The notes: generated by a model not told the origin, from the sequence alone. 64,000 nucleotides of DNA from Litoditis marina (GCA_964036275.1 OZ038433.1:20108485-20172484), one strand, 5' to 3'; shown: positions 11,901 to 25,184, counted from the stretch's first letter. Made by a program: numbers and translations.

Positions 11901-12895
11901 TTCGCTGTCTATGCTAACCTGTTTTATTTTCGCTGTGTATGTTAACCCCACTGTTCCTATTTTTTATGTCTATTTAAATCTCGCTGTCCTCATTTTCGCT
12001 GTCTATGTGAGCCCCACTGATCATTTTTACTGTCACTGTGATGTCTCTGTGATGTTTGTCACCGTTTTTTTGGGGATAGAGAATGGGAAAGAGTTTACGT
12101 GAGCTACGCGGCGAAGATTGGAAGAAGCCATTTTGTTTCACTGGCGATTCGGGAGGCGGCTGGGATGTATTGAAAGAGGTATTTGCTATCTATTTTTGGT
12201 TTGGTTTAATATCTCTCTTTGTGCTACTCTTTCTCTCTTTTTTGCATCTCTTTTTTATCATTTACTCATGTTCGCTGTCTATGTTAACCTGTTTTTATTT
12301 TCGCTGTGTATGTTAACCCCACTGCTCCTATATTTTATGTCTATGTAAATCTCGCTGTCCCCATTTTCGCTGTCTATGTGAGCCCCGCTGATCATGTTTA
12401 CTGTCTCTGTGAGCCCCACTGTTCCCCTTCTCGCTGTTTATGTCAACCCCACTGTTTTCATTTTCACTGTCTATGTAAACCTCACTGTTTTCATATTAAC
12501 TGTCTATGGAAGCCCCACTGTCCCCATTTTGGCTGTCTATGTAAGCCCCATTGTTCCCCATTTTTTCTGTGTATGTGAGCTCACTCCCCATTTTTGCTGT
12601 CTATGTGAGCCCCACTCTCCCCATTTTGGCTGTCTATGTGAGCCCCACTGTCCCCATTTTGGCCGTCTATGTGAGCCCGACTGTCTATGTGAGCTCCACT
12701 CTCCCCATTTCAGCTGTTTATGTGAGCCCCATATTCCCCATTTTTGCTGTTCATGTGAGCCCCATTCTCTCCATTTTTGCTGTGTATGTGAGCCCCACTC
12801 TCCCCAAATTGGTTGTTTATGTCAGCTTCATTGTCGCCCATTTTTGCTGTGTATGTGAGCTCACTTTCCTCATTTTGGCTGTCTATGTTATACAA
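11901..12895. repeat. Minisatellite A array 8 with partial E-F duplication
   Basis: A units interrupted at about 12060-12260 by a second partial E-F block without a hairpin. No gene. Confidence 0.8.
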
Positions 12896-12974
12896 TCATA
12901 ATTACAAATACAAACAATTCAGTACCAAATGGGGGAAACAGAAGACATACAGAGCGGAAGAGAGGGAAATAGAA

Positions 12975-13011
<37 letters not shown>

Positions 13012-13129
13012 AAGAGCGAGAGAGAAGGAGAGAAATAAAAGAAACTCGAACTTCCTCTGCACTATATACTTCCAATGTCTATGTAATCCCAACTGTGTAA
13101 GAGAGAGAGAGAGAGAGAGAGAAAAGGCA

Positions 13130-13669
13130 AAAAAAAAGAGAAAAGAAGAAAGAGACATCTCGACGCACCCACCGGCCTAGACTCATCAAGGGAGGGGCCC
13201 GGGCGTTAGCCCGGGCTACCTTCCTTGTCCATATATATAATTCCTTTGCTTGGTCTGTTTGTGTGTAACAATTCACACACTTTTCCACTTTTGGTCGAGA
13301 ATTTGAGCGAAATCACACACTTTGCACTTTCTAACTGGGAATACGTGGAATCCGTGCTTTTTGTTTTTCATTTTCAATTGGTGGTGGGATGGGAAGTGGT
13401 CGATCACCTTTTTTTCTCGGGGATAGAAAATGAAAGCGAGTTTACGTGAGCTGTTTAAACGCGACAATTTCGGAAAAGCCATTTTGTTTTACTGGCAACT
13501 TGGGAGGCGGCTGGGATGCATTGAAAGAGGTATTTGCTGTTTATTTTTGGCTTCATCTTCTTATTTTTCTCTCTCTCTTTTCATTCTTCTCTCCAACCAT
13601 CTTCTTTCAATTATAATCAAAGTTTCTCATTGTTAGATGCTTACGCCCTATGTTGAGAGAAATTGTCTT
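13130..13669 (+). repeat. Cassette 8 (class I hairpin)
   Basis: Class I hairpin at 13187-13229, with D, E and F as in cassette 6. Confidence 0.75.
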
Positions 13670-15215
13670 TTTCACTGTCATTTTCACTGCCATTTTCACT
13701 GTCTATGTAGGCTCCGCTGTCTATGTGAGCTCCACTGTCTCCATTTCCACTGTCTATGTAAGCCCCACTGTCTATGTGAGCCCCTCTATCCCCACTTCCG
13801 CCTGTCTATGTAAGCCCCACTGTCTATGTGAGCCCCTATATCCCCATTTCCACTGTATATGTAGCCCCACTGTCTATGTGAGCCCCACTGTCCCAATTTC
13901 CACTGTCTATGTAAGCCCTACTGTCTATGTGAGCCCCTCTATCCCCATTTCCACTGTCTATGTAAGCCCCACTGTCTATGTGAGCCCCTCTACTCCCATT
14001 TCCACTGTCTATGTAGGCCCCACTGTCTATGTGAGCCCCACTCTCTCCATTTCCACTGTCTATGTAAGCCCTACTGTCTATGTGAGTCCCTCTATCCCCA
14101 TTCCCACTGTCTATGTAGCATCACTGTCTATGTGAGCCTCACTGTCTCCATTTCCACTGTCTATGTAAGCCCTACTGTCTATGTGAGCCCCTCTATCCCC
14201 ATTTCCACTGTCTATGTAAGCCCCACTGTCTATGTGAGCCCCTCTATCCCCACTTACACTGTCTATGTAAGCCCCACTGTCTATGTGAGCCCCTATATCC
14301 CCATTTCCACTGTCTATGTAGGCCCCACTGTCTATGTGAGCCCCACTGTCCCCATTTCCACTGTCTATGTAAGCCCTACTGTCTATGTGAGCCCCTCTAT
14401 CCCCATTTCCACTGTCTATGTAAGCCCCACTGTCTATGTGAGCCCCTCTATCCCCACTTCCACTGTCTATGTAAGCCCCACTGTCTATGTGAGCCCCTAT
14501 ATCCCCATTTCCACTGTCTATGTAGGCCCCACTGTCTATGTGAGCCCCACTGTCCCCATTTCCACTGTCTATGTAAGCCCCACTGTCTATGTGAGCCCCT
14601 CTATCCCCATTTCCACTGTCTATGTAAGCCCCACTGTCTATGTGAGCCCCTCTATTTCCATTTCCACTGTCTATGTAGGCCCCACTGTCTATGTGAGCCC
14701 CACGGTCTCCATATCCACTGTCTATGTAAGCCCTACTGTCTATGTGAGTCCCTCTATCCCCATTTCCACTGTCTATGTAGCATCACTGTCTATGTGAGCC
14801 TCACTGTCTCCATTTCCACTGTCTATGTAAGCCCTACTGTCTATGTGAGTCCCTCTATCCCTATTTCCACTGTCTATGTAGCATCACTGTCTATGTGAGC
14901 CTCACTGTCTCTATTTCCACTGTCTATGTAAGCCTCACTGTCTATGTGAGCCGCACTGTCTCCATTTCCACTGTCTATGTAAGCCCCACTGTCTATGTGA
15001 GCTCCACTTTCCCCATTTTCGCTGTCTATGTAAGCCCCACTGTCTATGTGAGCCCCTCTATCCCCATTTCCACTGTCTATGTAGCCCCACTGTCTATGTG
15101 AGCCCCTCTATCCCCATTTCCACTGTCTATGTAAGCCCCACTGTCTATGTGAGCCCCTCTATTCATATTTCCACGGTCTATGTAAGCCCCAATGTCTATG
15201 TGAGCCCCACTGGAG
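13670..15215. repeat. Minisatellite A array 9 (longest)
   Basis: About 1.55 kb of regular A units, expanded relative to array 7. The longest spurious frame is 221 codons (14132-14797), wholly TVYVSP-type repeat with no signal peptide, splice context or non-repeat part, so I do not call it a gene. Confidence 0.9.
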
Positions 15216-15750
15216 AACCATCGCGCTCTGTTCCAAAAAGAGTCTTTGCGTTCTATGTAAAAAGTACTTGCGCTTGAGGACTTCGAAAACAAACAAAAAA
15301 CATCTCGACGCGCCCATCGGCCTAGGCTCAAACAAGGGAGGAGGAGGCGGCATTAGCCGCCGGCGCCCTCTTTTGTCCTATTCTCTATTTCGCTACTTTG
15401 GTTTCTTTGTAACAATTCCATCATTTTGCACTTTTGGTCGAAAAGAGAGTGAGGCAAATGATGGAACTGGGGAAAGATGGGAGACGGGAGAGAGACGTGC
15501 TTTCTGCTTTCCATTTTCAAATGGCAGTGGGATGGGGAGTGGTGGATCACCGTTATTTTTTGGGGATAGAGGATGGGAAAGAGTTTACGTGAGCTACGCG
15601 GCAAAGATTGGAAGAAGCCATTTTGTTTCACTGGCGATTCGGGAAGCGGCTGGGATGTATTGAAAGAGGTATTTGCTATCTATTTTTGGTTTAATATCTC
15701 TCTTTGTGCTACTCTTTCTCTCTTTTTTGCATCTCTTTTTTATCATTTAC
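15216..15750 (+). repeat. Cassette 9 (class III hairpin)
   Basis: Class III hairpin at 15332-15377, then D, E (about 15525-15680) and F. Confidence 0.75.
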
Positions 15751-17585
15751 TCATGTTCGCTGTCTATGCTAACCTGTTTTATTTTCGCTGTGTATGTTAA
15801 CCCCACTGCTCCTATTTTTTATGTCTATGTAAATCTCGCTGTCCCCATTTTCGCTGTCTATGTGAGCCCCGCTGATCATGTTTACTGTCTCTGTGAGCCC
15901 CACTGTTCCCCTTCTCGCTGTTTATGTCAACCCCACTGTTTTCATTTTCACTGTCTATGTAAACCTCACTGTTTTCATATTAACTGTCTATGGAAGCCCC
16001 ACTGTCCCCATTTTGGCTGTCTATGTAAGCCCCATTGTTCCCCATTTTTTCTGTGTATGTGAGCTCACTCCCCATTTTTACTGTCTATGCGAGCCCCACT
16101 CTCCTCATTTTGGCCGTCTATGTGAGCCCCACTGTCCCCATTTTGGCTGTCTATGTGAGCCCGACTGTCTGTGTGAGCTCCACTCTCCTCATTTTACCTG
16201 TCTATGTGAGCCCCTCTTTCCCCATTTTCGCTGTTCATGTGAGCCCCATTCTCTCCATTTTGGCTGTCTATGTGAGCCCCATTGTCCCCCATTTTTGAAG
16301 TGTATGTGAGCCCCACTCTCCCCATATTGGATGTTTATGTCAGCTTTATTGTCGCCCATTTCAGCTGTTGATGTGAGCCCTACTTACCCCATTTTTGCTG
16401 TTCATGTGAGCCCCATTCTCTCCAGTTTGGCTGTCTATGTAAGCCCCACTGTCCCCATTATGGCTGTCTATGTGAACCCCATTCTCTCCATTTTGGCTGT
16501 CTATGTGAGCCCCATTGTCCCCCATTTTTGCTGTGTATGTGAGCCCCATTGTCCCCCATTTTGGCTGTCTATGTGAGCCCCACTTTCCCCATTTTCGCTG
16601 TTCATGTGAGCCCCATTCTCTCCATTTTGGCTGTCTATGTGAGCCCCATTGTCCCCCATTTTTGCTGTGTATCTGAGCTCCACTGTCCCCATTTTGGCTG
16701 TCTATGTGAGCTCCATTGTTCCCCATTTTCGCTGTCCATGTGAGCCCCACTCTCCCCATTTTGGCTGTCTATGTGAGCCCCACTCTCCCCATTTTGACTG
16801 TCTATGTGAGCCCCATTGTCCCCCATTTTGGCTGTCTATGTGAGCCCCACTTTCCCCATTCTTTCTGTCCAAGTGAGCCCGATTCTCTCAATTTTGGCTG
16901 TCTATGTGAGTCCACTGTCCCCAATTTCGCTGTCTATGTGAGCCCACTGTTCTCATTCTCGCTGTCTATGCGAGCCCCACTGTCCCATTTTGGCTCTCTA
17001 TGTGAGCCCCACTCTCCACATTTTTGCTATCCATGTTAGCCCCACTGCCCCGTTTCCACTGTCTATATGAGCCCCACTGTCCCATTTTGGCTCTCTATGT
17101 GAGCCCCACTGTCTCCAACCTCGCTGTCTATGTGAGCCCACTGTTCCCATTCTCGCTGTCTATGTGAGCCCCCCTGTCCCATTTTGGCTCTCTATGTGAG
17201 CCCCACTGTCCCTATTTTTGCTATCCATGTTAGCCCCACTGCCCCGTTTCCACTGTCTATATGAGCCCCACTGTCCCATTTTGGCTCTCTATGTGAGCCC
17301 CACTGTCTCCAACCTCGCTGTCTATGTGAGCCCACTGTTCCCATTCTCGCTGTCTATGTGAGCCCCCCTGTCCCATTTTGGCTCTCTATGTGAGCCCCAC
17401 TGTCCCTATTTTTGCTGTTCATGTTAGCCCCACTGTCCCTATTTCCGCTGTTCATGCGAGCCCCACTGTCTCATTTTGGCTCTCTATGTGTTCCCCACTG
17501 TCTCCATTCTCGCTGTCTATGTGAGCTTCTCTTTGTCAATTTTCGCTGTTTATGTGAGCCCTATTCCTATTTTTGGTGTGTATGG
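15751..17585. repeat. Minisatellite A array 10
   Basis: About 1.8 kb of more degenerate A units. Near 17039-17430 a ~194-bp higher-order block (marked by CTCCAACCTCGCTGTC) is repeated twice. Minus-strand frames read GAHIDSQNG repeats. No gene. Confidence 0.85.
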
Positions 17586-17599
17586 GAGAGAAAGAGGTA

Positions 17600-17950
17600 G
17601 AGAGAGGTAGAAAGTGATGTTAAGAAGAGCTCCCACGCTCTATGTTGAGAAAAGCTCCCGCGCTCTATGTTAAAGAGAAGTCTCGCACCCTATAATAGGA
17701 AAACTCCCGCGCTCTACGTTAAGGAGAACTTTTGCTCTCTATGTTAAGAAAAACTGCCGCGCCCTATGCTAAGAAAAACTATCGCGCTCCATGTTAAGGA
17801 GAACAACCGCTCTCTATGTTCAGGAAAAGTCCCGCACCCTATACTAGGGAAACTACCGCGCTCTATGTTGAGGAATACTACCGCGCTCTATGTTAAGGAA
17901 TACTCCGGCACTCTATGTTAAGGAGAACTACCGCGTTATATGCTAATTAA
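17600..17950. repeat. Minisatellite B array 3
   Basis: About 13 B units (CGCGCTCTATGTTAAGGAGA). Confidence 0.85.
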
Positions 17951-18290
17951 ATAAACAGTGAAAAGAAGGAGTGATATGTAAAATGTACTAAATATAATAA
18001 GTTTAGTATTAATGTAATAAAATAGTGTTACAAAGACTTACCATCTAAACTTAATTATAATTAAAGATTACTATAAGTTACATCGTTTCGGCCTCTCGTC
18101 CTCTACGATGTCTTAGGTCAGGGGGCCGAGGCCTCATCAGGAAGATAAACCCCTGACCAGGTCAAAAAGTAAAAACTAACTAAATTAAAGTTATACTATA
18201 TTGAATGTGTTTATTTTAATAATCACTAAATTAAGAATATTATCAGTTATTAGTAATAGAATTATACCTTGGGTTTGTCGGTTGACTGAC
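17951..18290. other. AT-rich insert with hammerhead-like motif
   Basis: About 340 bp of AT-rich DNA inserted between two B arrays. It contains the hammerhead-like core listed separately and resembles the flank of the Penelope-like element near 39.3 kb in composition. Probably a retroelement end. Confidence 0.45.
18078..18165 (-). ncRNA. Hammerhead-ribozyme-like motif 1
   Basis: The minus strand reads CCTGATGAGGCCTC, a loop of about 30 nt, then GAGGCCGAAAC, giving a 6-bp stem II between the CUGAUGA and GAAA cores. A 5' arm GGTCAGGGG also pairs with CCCCCTGACC inside the loop, so standard hammerhead connectivity is not fully met. Penelope-like elements are known to carry hammerheads in their terminal repeats. 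Self-cleavage is inference. Confidence 0.4.
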
Positions 18291-18299
18291 GTATTGCAG

Positions 18300-18607
18300 A
18301 TTGGAATAATGGTTGTAAGGAGAACTTTTGCTCTCTATCTTAAGGAGAACTACCGCGCTCTATGTTAAGGAAAACTGCCTCGCCTCAGGTTAAGGAATAC
18401 TACCACGATATATGTTAAGGAGAATTAAAAAAACTTTTCGACGCAGCCACCGACCCAAACTCATCAAGGGAGGGACCCGGGCGTAGCCCGGGGTACCTTC
18501 CTTGTCTCTATATATAATTCCCTTGCTTGGTCTGTCTGTCTGTCTGTCTGTCTGTTGAGGCAAATTCTATCATTTTTGCACTTTTAGCCGAAAAATGGTC
18601 CGAAAAC
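18300..18607 (+). repeat. B units and cassette 10 (class I hairpin)
   Basis: A few B units, then a class I hairpin at 18465-18506 (GACCCGGGC variant) and a D block with TATATATAATTCCCTTGC and a TCTG run. Confidence 0.75.
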
Positions 18608-18985
18608 TGAAGCCGGCAATTTTCTAGCTAAGACGTGAAAGAACGTGCGCATTTCATTTCCAAATCGGTTGCTGCTGGGCAGTTGAGCAATAGCAAGTGC
18701 ATCTCAACTCGAGTAGACGAGTTTCACGCGATCACGGTTAACAGGAATGGCTTAACGGGGTAGGAAAATGGGTATAAAAGCGCGGCGGGAAGGGGGGAGA
18801 GTCATTCGAACGCTCTGTTCGCCTCGAGGATGCCCGCTCCGGACTGCTGCCGTGGACTGGATGGCTGATGGTTGGGAGTGCTGCTGTAGGAGCCACTGGG
18901 GCTCCTACTGCCTGCCGGGTGCTGCACAAATGATGAAGAAAGGAAGAAGAAACTCTGCATCCCAAAAATTTTGCATCCCAAAAAA
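18608..18985 (+). repeat. Module G copy 2
   Basis: Full G module with TATAAAA at 18773 and the downstream initiator-like GTCATTCGAACG. The tail holds GGAGCCACTGGGGCTCC, a short palindrome, and a purine-rich end. Confidence 0.7.
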
Positions 18986-19004
18986 AAAGTCTCGCGCTCT
19001 ATGT

Positions 19005-19101
<97 letters not shown>

Positions 19102-19310
19102 CGCGCTCTATGCCAGAGAGAGGTCTCGCGCTCTATGTTAGAGATTGGACTCGCGCTCTATGTTAGATAGAAGACTCGCCCTCGATGTTAAAAATATGAC
19201 TCGCGTTCTGGAGAGGTCTCGCACCCTAAGTTAGTGAGAGGTCTCGCAATCAAGGACACCTTCTGTGCTCTATGTTGAGGAGAGCTTTCGCGGTCCATTC
19301 AGAATAAAAT
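18986..19310. repeat. GA microsatellite and B array 4
   Basis: A GA run at about 19005-19098 continues directly from the GTTAGAGAGA end of a B unit, then about eight B units. Confidence 0.85.
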
Positions 19311-19494
19311 AGGGCCAGGAAGCTCTCGCCAGCCCGGAATAAAAACAAGGGAGGCGGAGGCGGCTTTAGCCGCCGGCGACCTACCTTGTCCTTTATATAA
19401 TTGGCTTACTTGGTCTGTCTGTCTGTCTGTCTGTCTGTTGAGGCAAATTCCATCATTTTTGCACTTTTAGCCGAAAAATGGTCCGAAAACTGAA
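19311..19494 (+). repeat. Cassette 11 (class II hairpin)
   Basis: Class II hairpin at 19345-19390, then a D block with a TCTG run and GCACTTTTAGCCG. It leads into module G instead of E. Confidence 0.75.
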
Positions 19495-19875
19495 GCCGGC
19501 AATTTTCTAGCTAAGACGTTAAAGAACGTGCGCATTTCATTTCCAAATCGGTTGCTGCTGGGCAGTTGAGCAATAGCAAGTGCATCTCAACTCGAGTAGA
19601 CGAGTTTCACGCGATCACGGTTAACAGGAATGGCTTAACGGGGTAGGAAAATGGGTATAAAAGCGCGGCGGGACGAGGGGAGAGCCATTCGAACGTTCTG
19701 TTCGCTCCGAGGATGCCCGCCATGGACTGGAGCTGCTGCCGTGGACTGGATTGCTGATGGTTGGGAGTGCTGCTGTAGGAGCCACTGGGGCTCCTGCTGC
19801 CTGCCGGGTGCTGCACAAATGATGAAGAAAGGAAGAAGAAACTCTGCATCCCAAAAATTTTGCATCCCAAAAAAA
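19495..19875 (+). repeat. Module G copy 3
   Basis: Near-identical to copy 2, with TATAAAA at 19656. Confidence 0.7.
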
Positions 19876-20404
<529 letters not shown>

Positions 20405-20721
20405 AGATGGGAGAGGGAGGCGTGAGCGAACGTGATCGAGATGCTTTTCATTTTCATTTCGGCTGGATGGGCGCTCGGTAGTGCGGCGGATTTTCGGTTA
20501 CAATACTTTGAATTGATTCTATTTATTAATCAAAAGAGGCTGCAATGTACTGAAAAAGTGATAATTTATTTTTAATTATGTGTTCGAATAATAAGGTTAC
20601 TCTCCGTGTTGATAATGTGTATGATATTGCTTACTTATCCTCTCAAAATCTTTTTTTTGTAGAAAGGGGTATTGTATTCGTTGTGTATTTAGGTTGTGTG
20701 TATTCAGGAACAGTGTGAAAA

Positions 20722-20768
<47 letters not shown>

Positions 20769-20974
20769 AAAAAAGAATAAGCAGGAAATGTATTACTGTT
20801 TATGTAAGCCCCATTGTTCCCATTTTCACTGTCTAGGTGAGCCCCACCGTTCCCATTTTCACTGTTTATGTGAGCCCCACTGTTGCCATTGGGCTGTTGC
20901 TGGAAAATTATTTTCACCCCAGTAAATAGAGAGAGATAAAGAGGGTGAGAGAGACAGAGAGAGAGAGCCAGAGA
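20405..20974 (+). repeat. Module H copy 2
   Basis: Second copy of 6788-7184 with many substitutions. It is followed by a GA run (about 20724-20766) and a few A units, so the H-GA-A order is also conserved. Confidence 0.65.
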
Positions 20975-21385
20975 GAGCAATGCGCTATATGCTCTATGCT
21001 CTATGCTCTCTGTGTTAAGGAGAGATGTCGCGCTCTTTGTTAAGGAGAGATGTCGCGCTCTATGTTAAGGAGAGATGTCGCGCTCTATGTTAGCAAGAGA
21101 TCTCGCGCTCTATGTTAGGGAAAGATGTCGCGCTCTATGTTAGAGAGGGATGTCGCGCTCTATGTTAAGAAGAGGTGTCGCACTCTATGTTAGAGAGGGA
21201 TGTCGCACTCTATGTTCAGGAGAGATGTCGCGCTCTAAGTTAAGAAGAGGTGTCGCACTCTATGCTAAGAAGAGGTGTCGCACTCTATGTTAGAGAGGGA
21301 TGTCGCACTCTATGTTAAGAAGAGGTGTCGCGCTCTATGTTAGAGAGAGATATCGTTCTCTATGTTAGGGAGAGTGTGGCGTTGT
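20975..21385. repeat. Minisatellite B array 6
   Basis: About 16 B units (GATGTCGCGCTCTATGTTAA). Confidence 0.9.
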
Positions 21386-21800
21386 CAAAAACATTATTTA
21401 AACGGTTGAGAAAAAACGTGGGTTCGGTGAATAGGGTAAAAAATATACAAATACTCCTAGGAGCTCTCGCCAGCCTGGAATAAAAACAAGGGAGGGGCCC
21501 GGGCGTTAGCCCGGGGTACCTACCTTGTCTTTATATATAATTCCCTTGATTGGTCTGTGGGTGTGTAACAATTTCAGTCGAAAAGCGGGCGAGGCAAGCG
21601 AGGCAAGCCGCGTGAAGATGGACGTGCTTTTTGCTTTTCATTTCCAGTTGGTAGTGAGTTGGGGAGGTGGTGGATCTCGAATTTTTTTTTGGCGACTTGG
21701 AGGCGGCTGGGATGCATTGAAAAAGTATTTGTCGTTTAATTTGGTTCAATATCTGTTTTGGTGCTACTCTTTCTTTTTTTCATCTAATTTATATAAATTC
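21386..21800 (+). repeat. Cassette 13 (class I hairpin)
   Basis: Class I hairpin at 21486-21529, here with the AGCCTGGAATAAAAA leader normally found with class II. A short D block, partial E and F follow. CGAAAAGCGGGCGAGGCAAG recurs at about 22270. Confidence 0.7.
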
Positions 21801-22260
21801 TCCTCTTCGTTGCGTATCTGATTGTGTATGTGAGCCCTACTGTACCCATTTTCATTGTGTATGTTAACCCCACTCTTTCCAATTTTGCTGTCTATGTGGG
21901 TCCCACTATTTTAAATTCCACTCTTTACTTTCGCCCAAATTTGATCATTTTACTGTCTATGTAAACCACATTTTTGCCATCTGCACCGTCTCTGTGAGCC
22001 GCACTGTTTCTATTTCTACTGTCTATGTAAGCTCACTGTTCCCATGTTCACTGTTCATGTGGGCCCCACTTTTTCCATTTTTGCTGTCTATGTGACCCCC
22101 ACAGTTCTTATTTCGACTTTCTCCATTAGCCCCCCTGTTCCTATTTCTACTGTCTATGTGACCCCACTGTTCCCATTTTTTTGCTCTATGCTAAGGAAAA
22201 CTCTCGCGCTCTATGCTAAGGAGAACTACCGCGCTCTATGCCAAGAAGAACTTTCGCGTT
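21801..22260. repeat. Minisatellite A array 11 and three B units
   Basis: Degenerate A units to about 22180, then B units. No gene. Confidence 0.8.
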
Positions 22261-22700
22261 CTGTGCTGAACAGTTTCAGTCGAAAAGCGGGCGAGGCAAG
22301 CGAGGCAAGCCGCGTGAACAGAGCCGTGCTTTTTTGCTTTTTATTTTCAATTGGTAGTGAGTTGGGGAGGTGGTGGATCTCGAATTTTTTTTGCTGATAG
22401 AAAATGGAAACGAGTTTACGTGAGCTGTTTACACGCGGCAATTTTGGAAAACAAGCCATTTTGTTTTACTGGCGACTTGGAGGCGGCTGGAATGCATTGA
22501 AAAAGGTATTCATAAAAACAAGGGAGGCGGAGGCGACTTCCGCCGCCGGCGACCTACCTTGTCCAATAATATATTTGGCTTGCTTGGTGTGTCTGTCTGT
22601 CCGGAATTCCATCATTCTTGCACTTTCGGTCGAAAATCGAGCGAATTCCATCACTATTGCATTTTCCAACTGGGGAGGCGTAGAATCTGTGCTTTTTGCT
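22261..22700 (+). repeat. Partial E block and cassette 14
   Basis: An E block (about 22345-22510) runs straight into another hairpin at 22519-22564, whose inner stem is imperfect (GGCGACTTCCGCCGCC), then D. Confidence 0.7.
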
Positions 22701-23119
22701 TCTGTGCCAATCACATAATTTGTGTTTTGACATTTAATGATTGGGGCACATCACTAATTGACAAATTCCGAGCTGACAATCAATCTCTTGGAATTTGTCA
22801 AAGTGGTAATTTTCAGCTTTTCTCGGATGTCTACATTTAGCTTTTGTCACATTGGTAATTTTCAGCTTCGGAATTTTTCGTATGTCTATATTTAGTTCGA
22901 AAGATGTCAGACCACGTACTTTTTGAATGCATTGTCTGTTGTTGATTCGCAATAAAGTGGTCACTACTCATCATTGTTCTCACTGGACCATTGACAACCC
23001 GAGTGTCAAGCAACAAACACAATTCAGACATGAAGTCGCTTTCGTTTGGGAAATATTCCGGTTCTGTGCCAAATGACTCATGCGTGTCGACCGTTTTTTC
23101 CAAGAGCGCCTTTGAGACA
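22701..23119. other. Non-satellite stretch, no gene recognised
   Basis: Sequence outside the satellite pattern. GGTAATTTTCAGCTT occurs twice (about 22804 and 22853). No coding function can be supported. Confidence 0.4.
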
Positions 23120-23375
23120 TTTCCTGGTTTTCGGCGACTTTTCTTTTTTCCAATTGACCCTGCCTTATATCATTTTTGCAAGTGTCTATCTCTTCACTGG
23201 CGGTCCTCATCCAGTTTCTTCCAACAACTTTTTTGAACTCGCCCCTCCATCTTTTTCGATCGTCCAGAAGGTGTTGGTGCATCCCGTTCTACCGGAAGTT
23301 TTGCCCAATGAACATTTTCCATTCGCGTGACGTAACCGACGAACATAACGCAAAATGCGATCCCAAGATAGAATA
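23120..23375 (-). pseudogene. Decayed non-LTR retrotransposon RT C-terminal tail
   Basis: On the minus strand, frames together spell residues such as RWRGEFKKVVGRNWMRTASE, preceded in another frame by MENVHWAKLP. This pattern (small basic linker, GRxxKRW, W.RTA) is typical of the C-terminus of RTE/CR1-type endonuclease-reverse transcriptase polyproteins. At least one frameshift separates the pieces and no catalytic RT domain is present nearby, so this is a dead 5'-truncated copy. The clade cannot be fixed from so short a piece. Confidence 0.5.
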
Positions 23376-23439
23376 AAATGAAATATTTATTGAATCATAT
23401 ATTCAATAAAAAAGTTTGATGTAGAAGGACCGCAGAATG

Positions 23440-23603
23440 GAAACCGTGCTCTATGTTAAGGAGACCCCACGCGCTCTATGTCAAGGAGAACTACCGCGCT
23501 CTATGTCAAGAAGAACCCATGCGCTCTATGTTAGAGACAACTACCGCGCTCTATGTTGAGGAGAATAACCACGCTCTCTGTTGAGGAGATCTGTCGCGAT
23601 CTG
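23440..23603. repeat. Minisatellite B array 7
   Basis: About six B units leading directly into the TG microsatellite. Confidence 0.85.
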
Positions 23604-24511
<908 letters not shown>

Positions 24512-24559
24512 TTTCATTTCTATTTCCATGTGACTACAAGTGGGCTGCAGCTGAAAATT

Positions 24560-24840
24560 GAAAAGTCTCGCCCTCTATGTTAGGTAGAAGTTTCGCGCGC
24601 TGTGTTATAAAGTAGTCTCGCGTTCAAGAAGTTTCGCGCTCTATTTAAATGGAACGTGTGCCGCTCTATGTTAGGGAGGAGTATCGCGCTCTATGTGAAG
24701 GAGAAGTATCGCGCTCTATGTCAGAGTAAAATATCGCGCTCTATGTTAGGGAGAAGTTTCGCGCTTTGTGTAAAGACAACGTCAGAGAAAAGTCTCGCGC
24801 TCTTTGTTAGGGACAAATTCCGCGATCCGGGTTTAGGAAA
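24560..24840. repeat. Minisatellite B array 8
   Basis: About ten B units. Confidence 0.85.
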
Positions 24841-25184
24841 AGAGAGTCACAAACCTCCCGCCAACCTAGGCTTAAACAAGGGAGGAGGAGGCGGGTTTAG
24901 CCGCTGGCGCCCTTCCTTGTCCCTTTCTATAATTCGCCTTTTTGGTTTGCTTGTCTGAAACTTTTTTTGATGCACGTTTATTCGAAAAATGGGGAACAAC
25001 TAAAGCTGCTTAAAGTGCACGTTTCACTGCTTGAACTGCAATTGAATAGATTCAATTTTTATTTTCAAGTGAGCACAGATCGGTTGCAGCTGAAAATTGA
25101 AACGGTCAATGAAATTTATTCAGTTAAACCGAAGAGTGCAAAAGTTACGTGGGGTAAATGCAAGTACATTTGCGCTGTTGAGGA
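24841..25184 (+). repeat. Cassette 15 (class III-like hairpin)
   Basis: Hairpin at 24876-24921 (GGCGGG-TTTA-GCCGCT, two non-Watson-Crick positions) and a D block. About 200 bp not seen elsewhere follows, including CAGCTGAAAATTGAA, which also occurs at 24547 beside the microsatellite. Confidence 0.65.

Larger units (their letters stand above)
8918..12597. repeat. Tandem duplication II, copy 1 (3.68 kb)
   Basis: A array, GA microsatellite, class I cassette, long A array, class III cassette and A array. It is repeated at 12598-16078 in the same order. Copy 1 alone has an extra ~365-bp internal duplication of E-F-A (about 11707-12071 repeated at about 12072-12405). Confidence 0.8.
12598..16078. 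repeat. Tandem duplication II, copy 2 (3.48 kb)
   Basis: Second copy of 8918-12597. It lacks the 365-bp internal duplication and has a shorter GA tract. Its long A array is extended by about 204 bp, a multiple of three. Confidence 0.8.
18620..19502. repeat. Tandem duplication III, copy 1 (883 bp)
   Basis: G module, GA microsatellite, B array and class II hairpin cassette, repeated at 19503-20385. The period is 883 bp, measured between the two GTTTCACGCG sites. Confidence 0.8.

Noticed and set aside
14132..14797. 221-codon plus-strand open frame of TVYVSP repeats
   Set aside because: It lies wholly in minisatellite A, starts and ends within repeat units, and openness follows from unit lengths divisible by three.
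1708..16826. Minus-strand frames with GAHIDSQNG repeats
   Set aside because: Antisense readings of minisatellite A with no non-repeat part.
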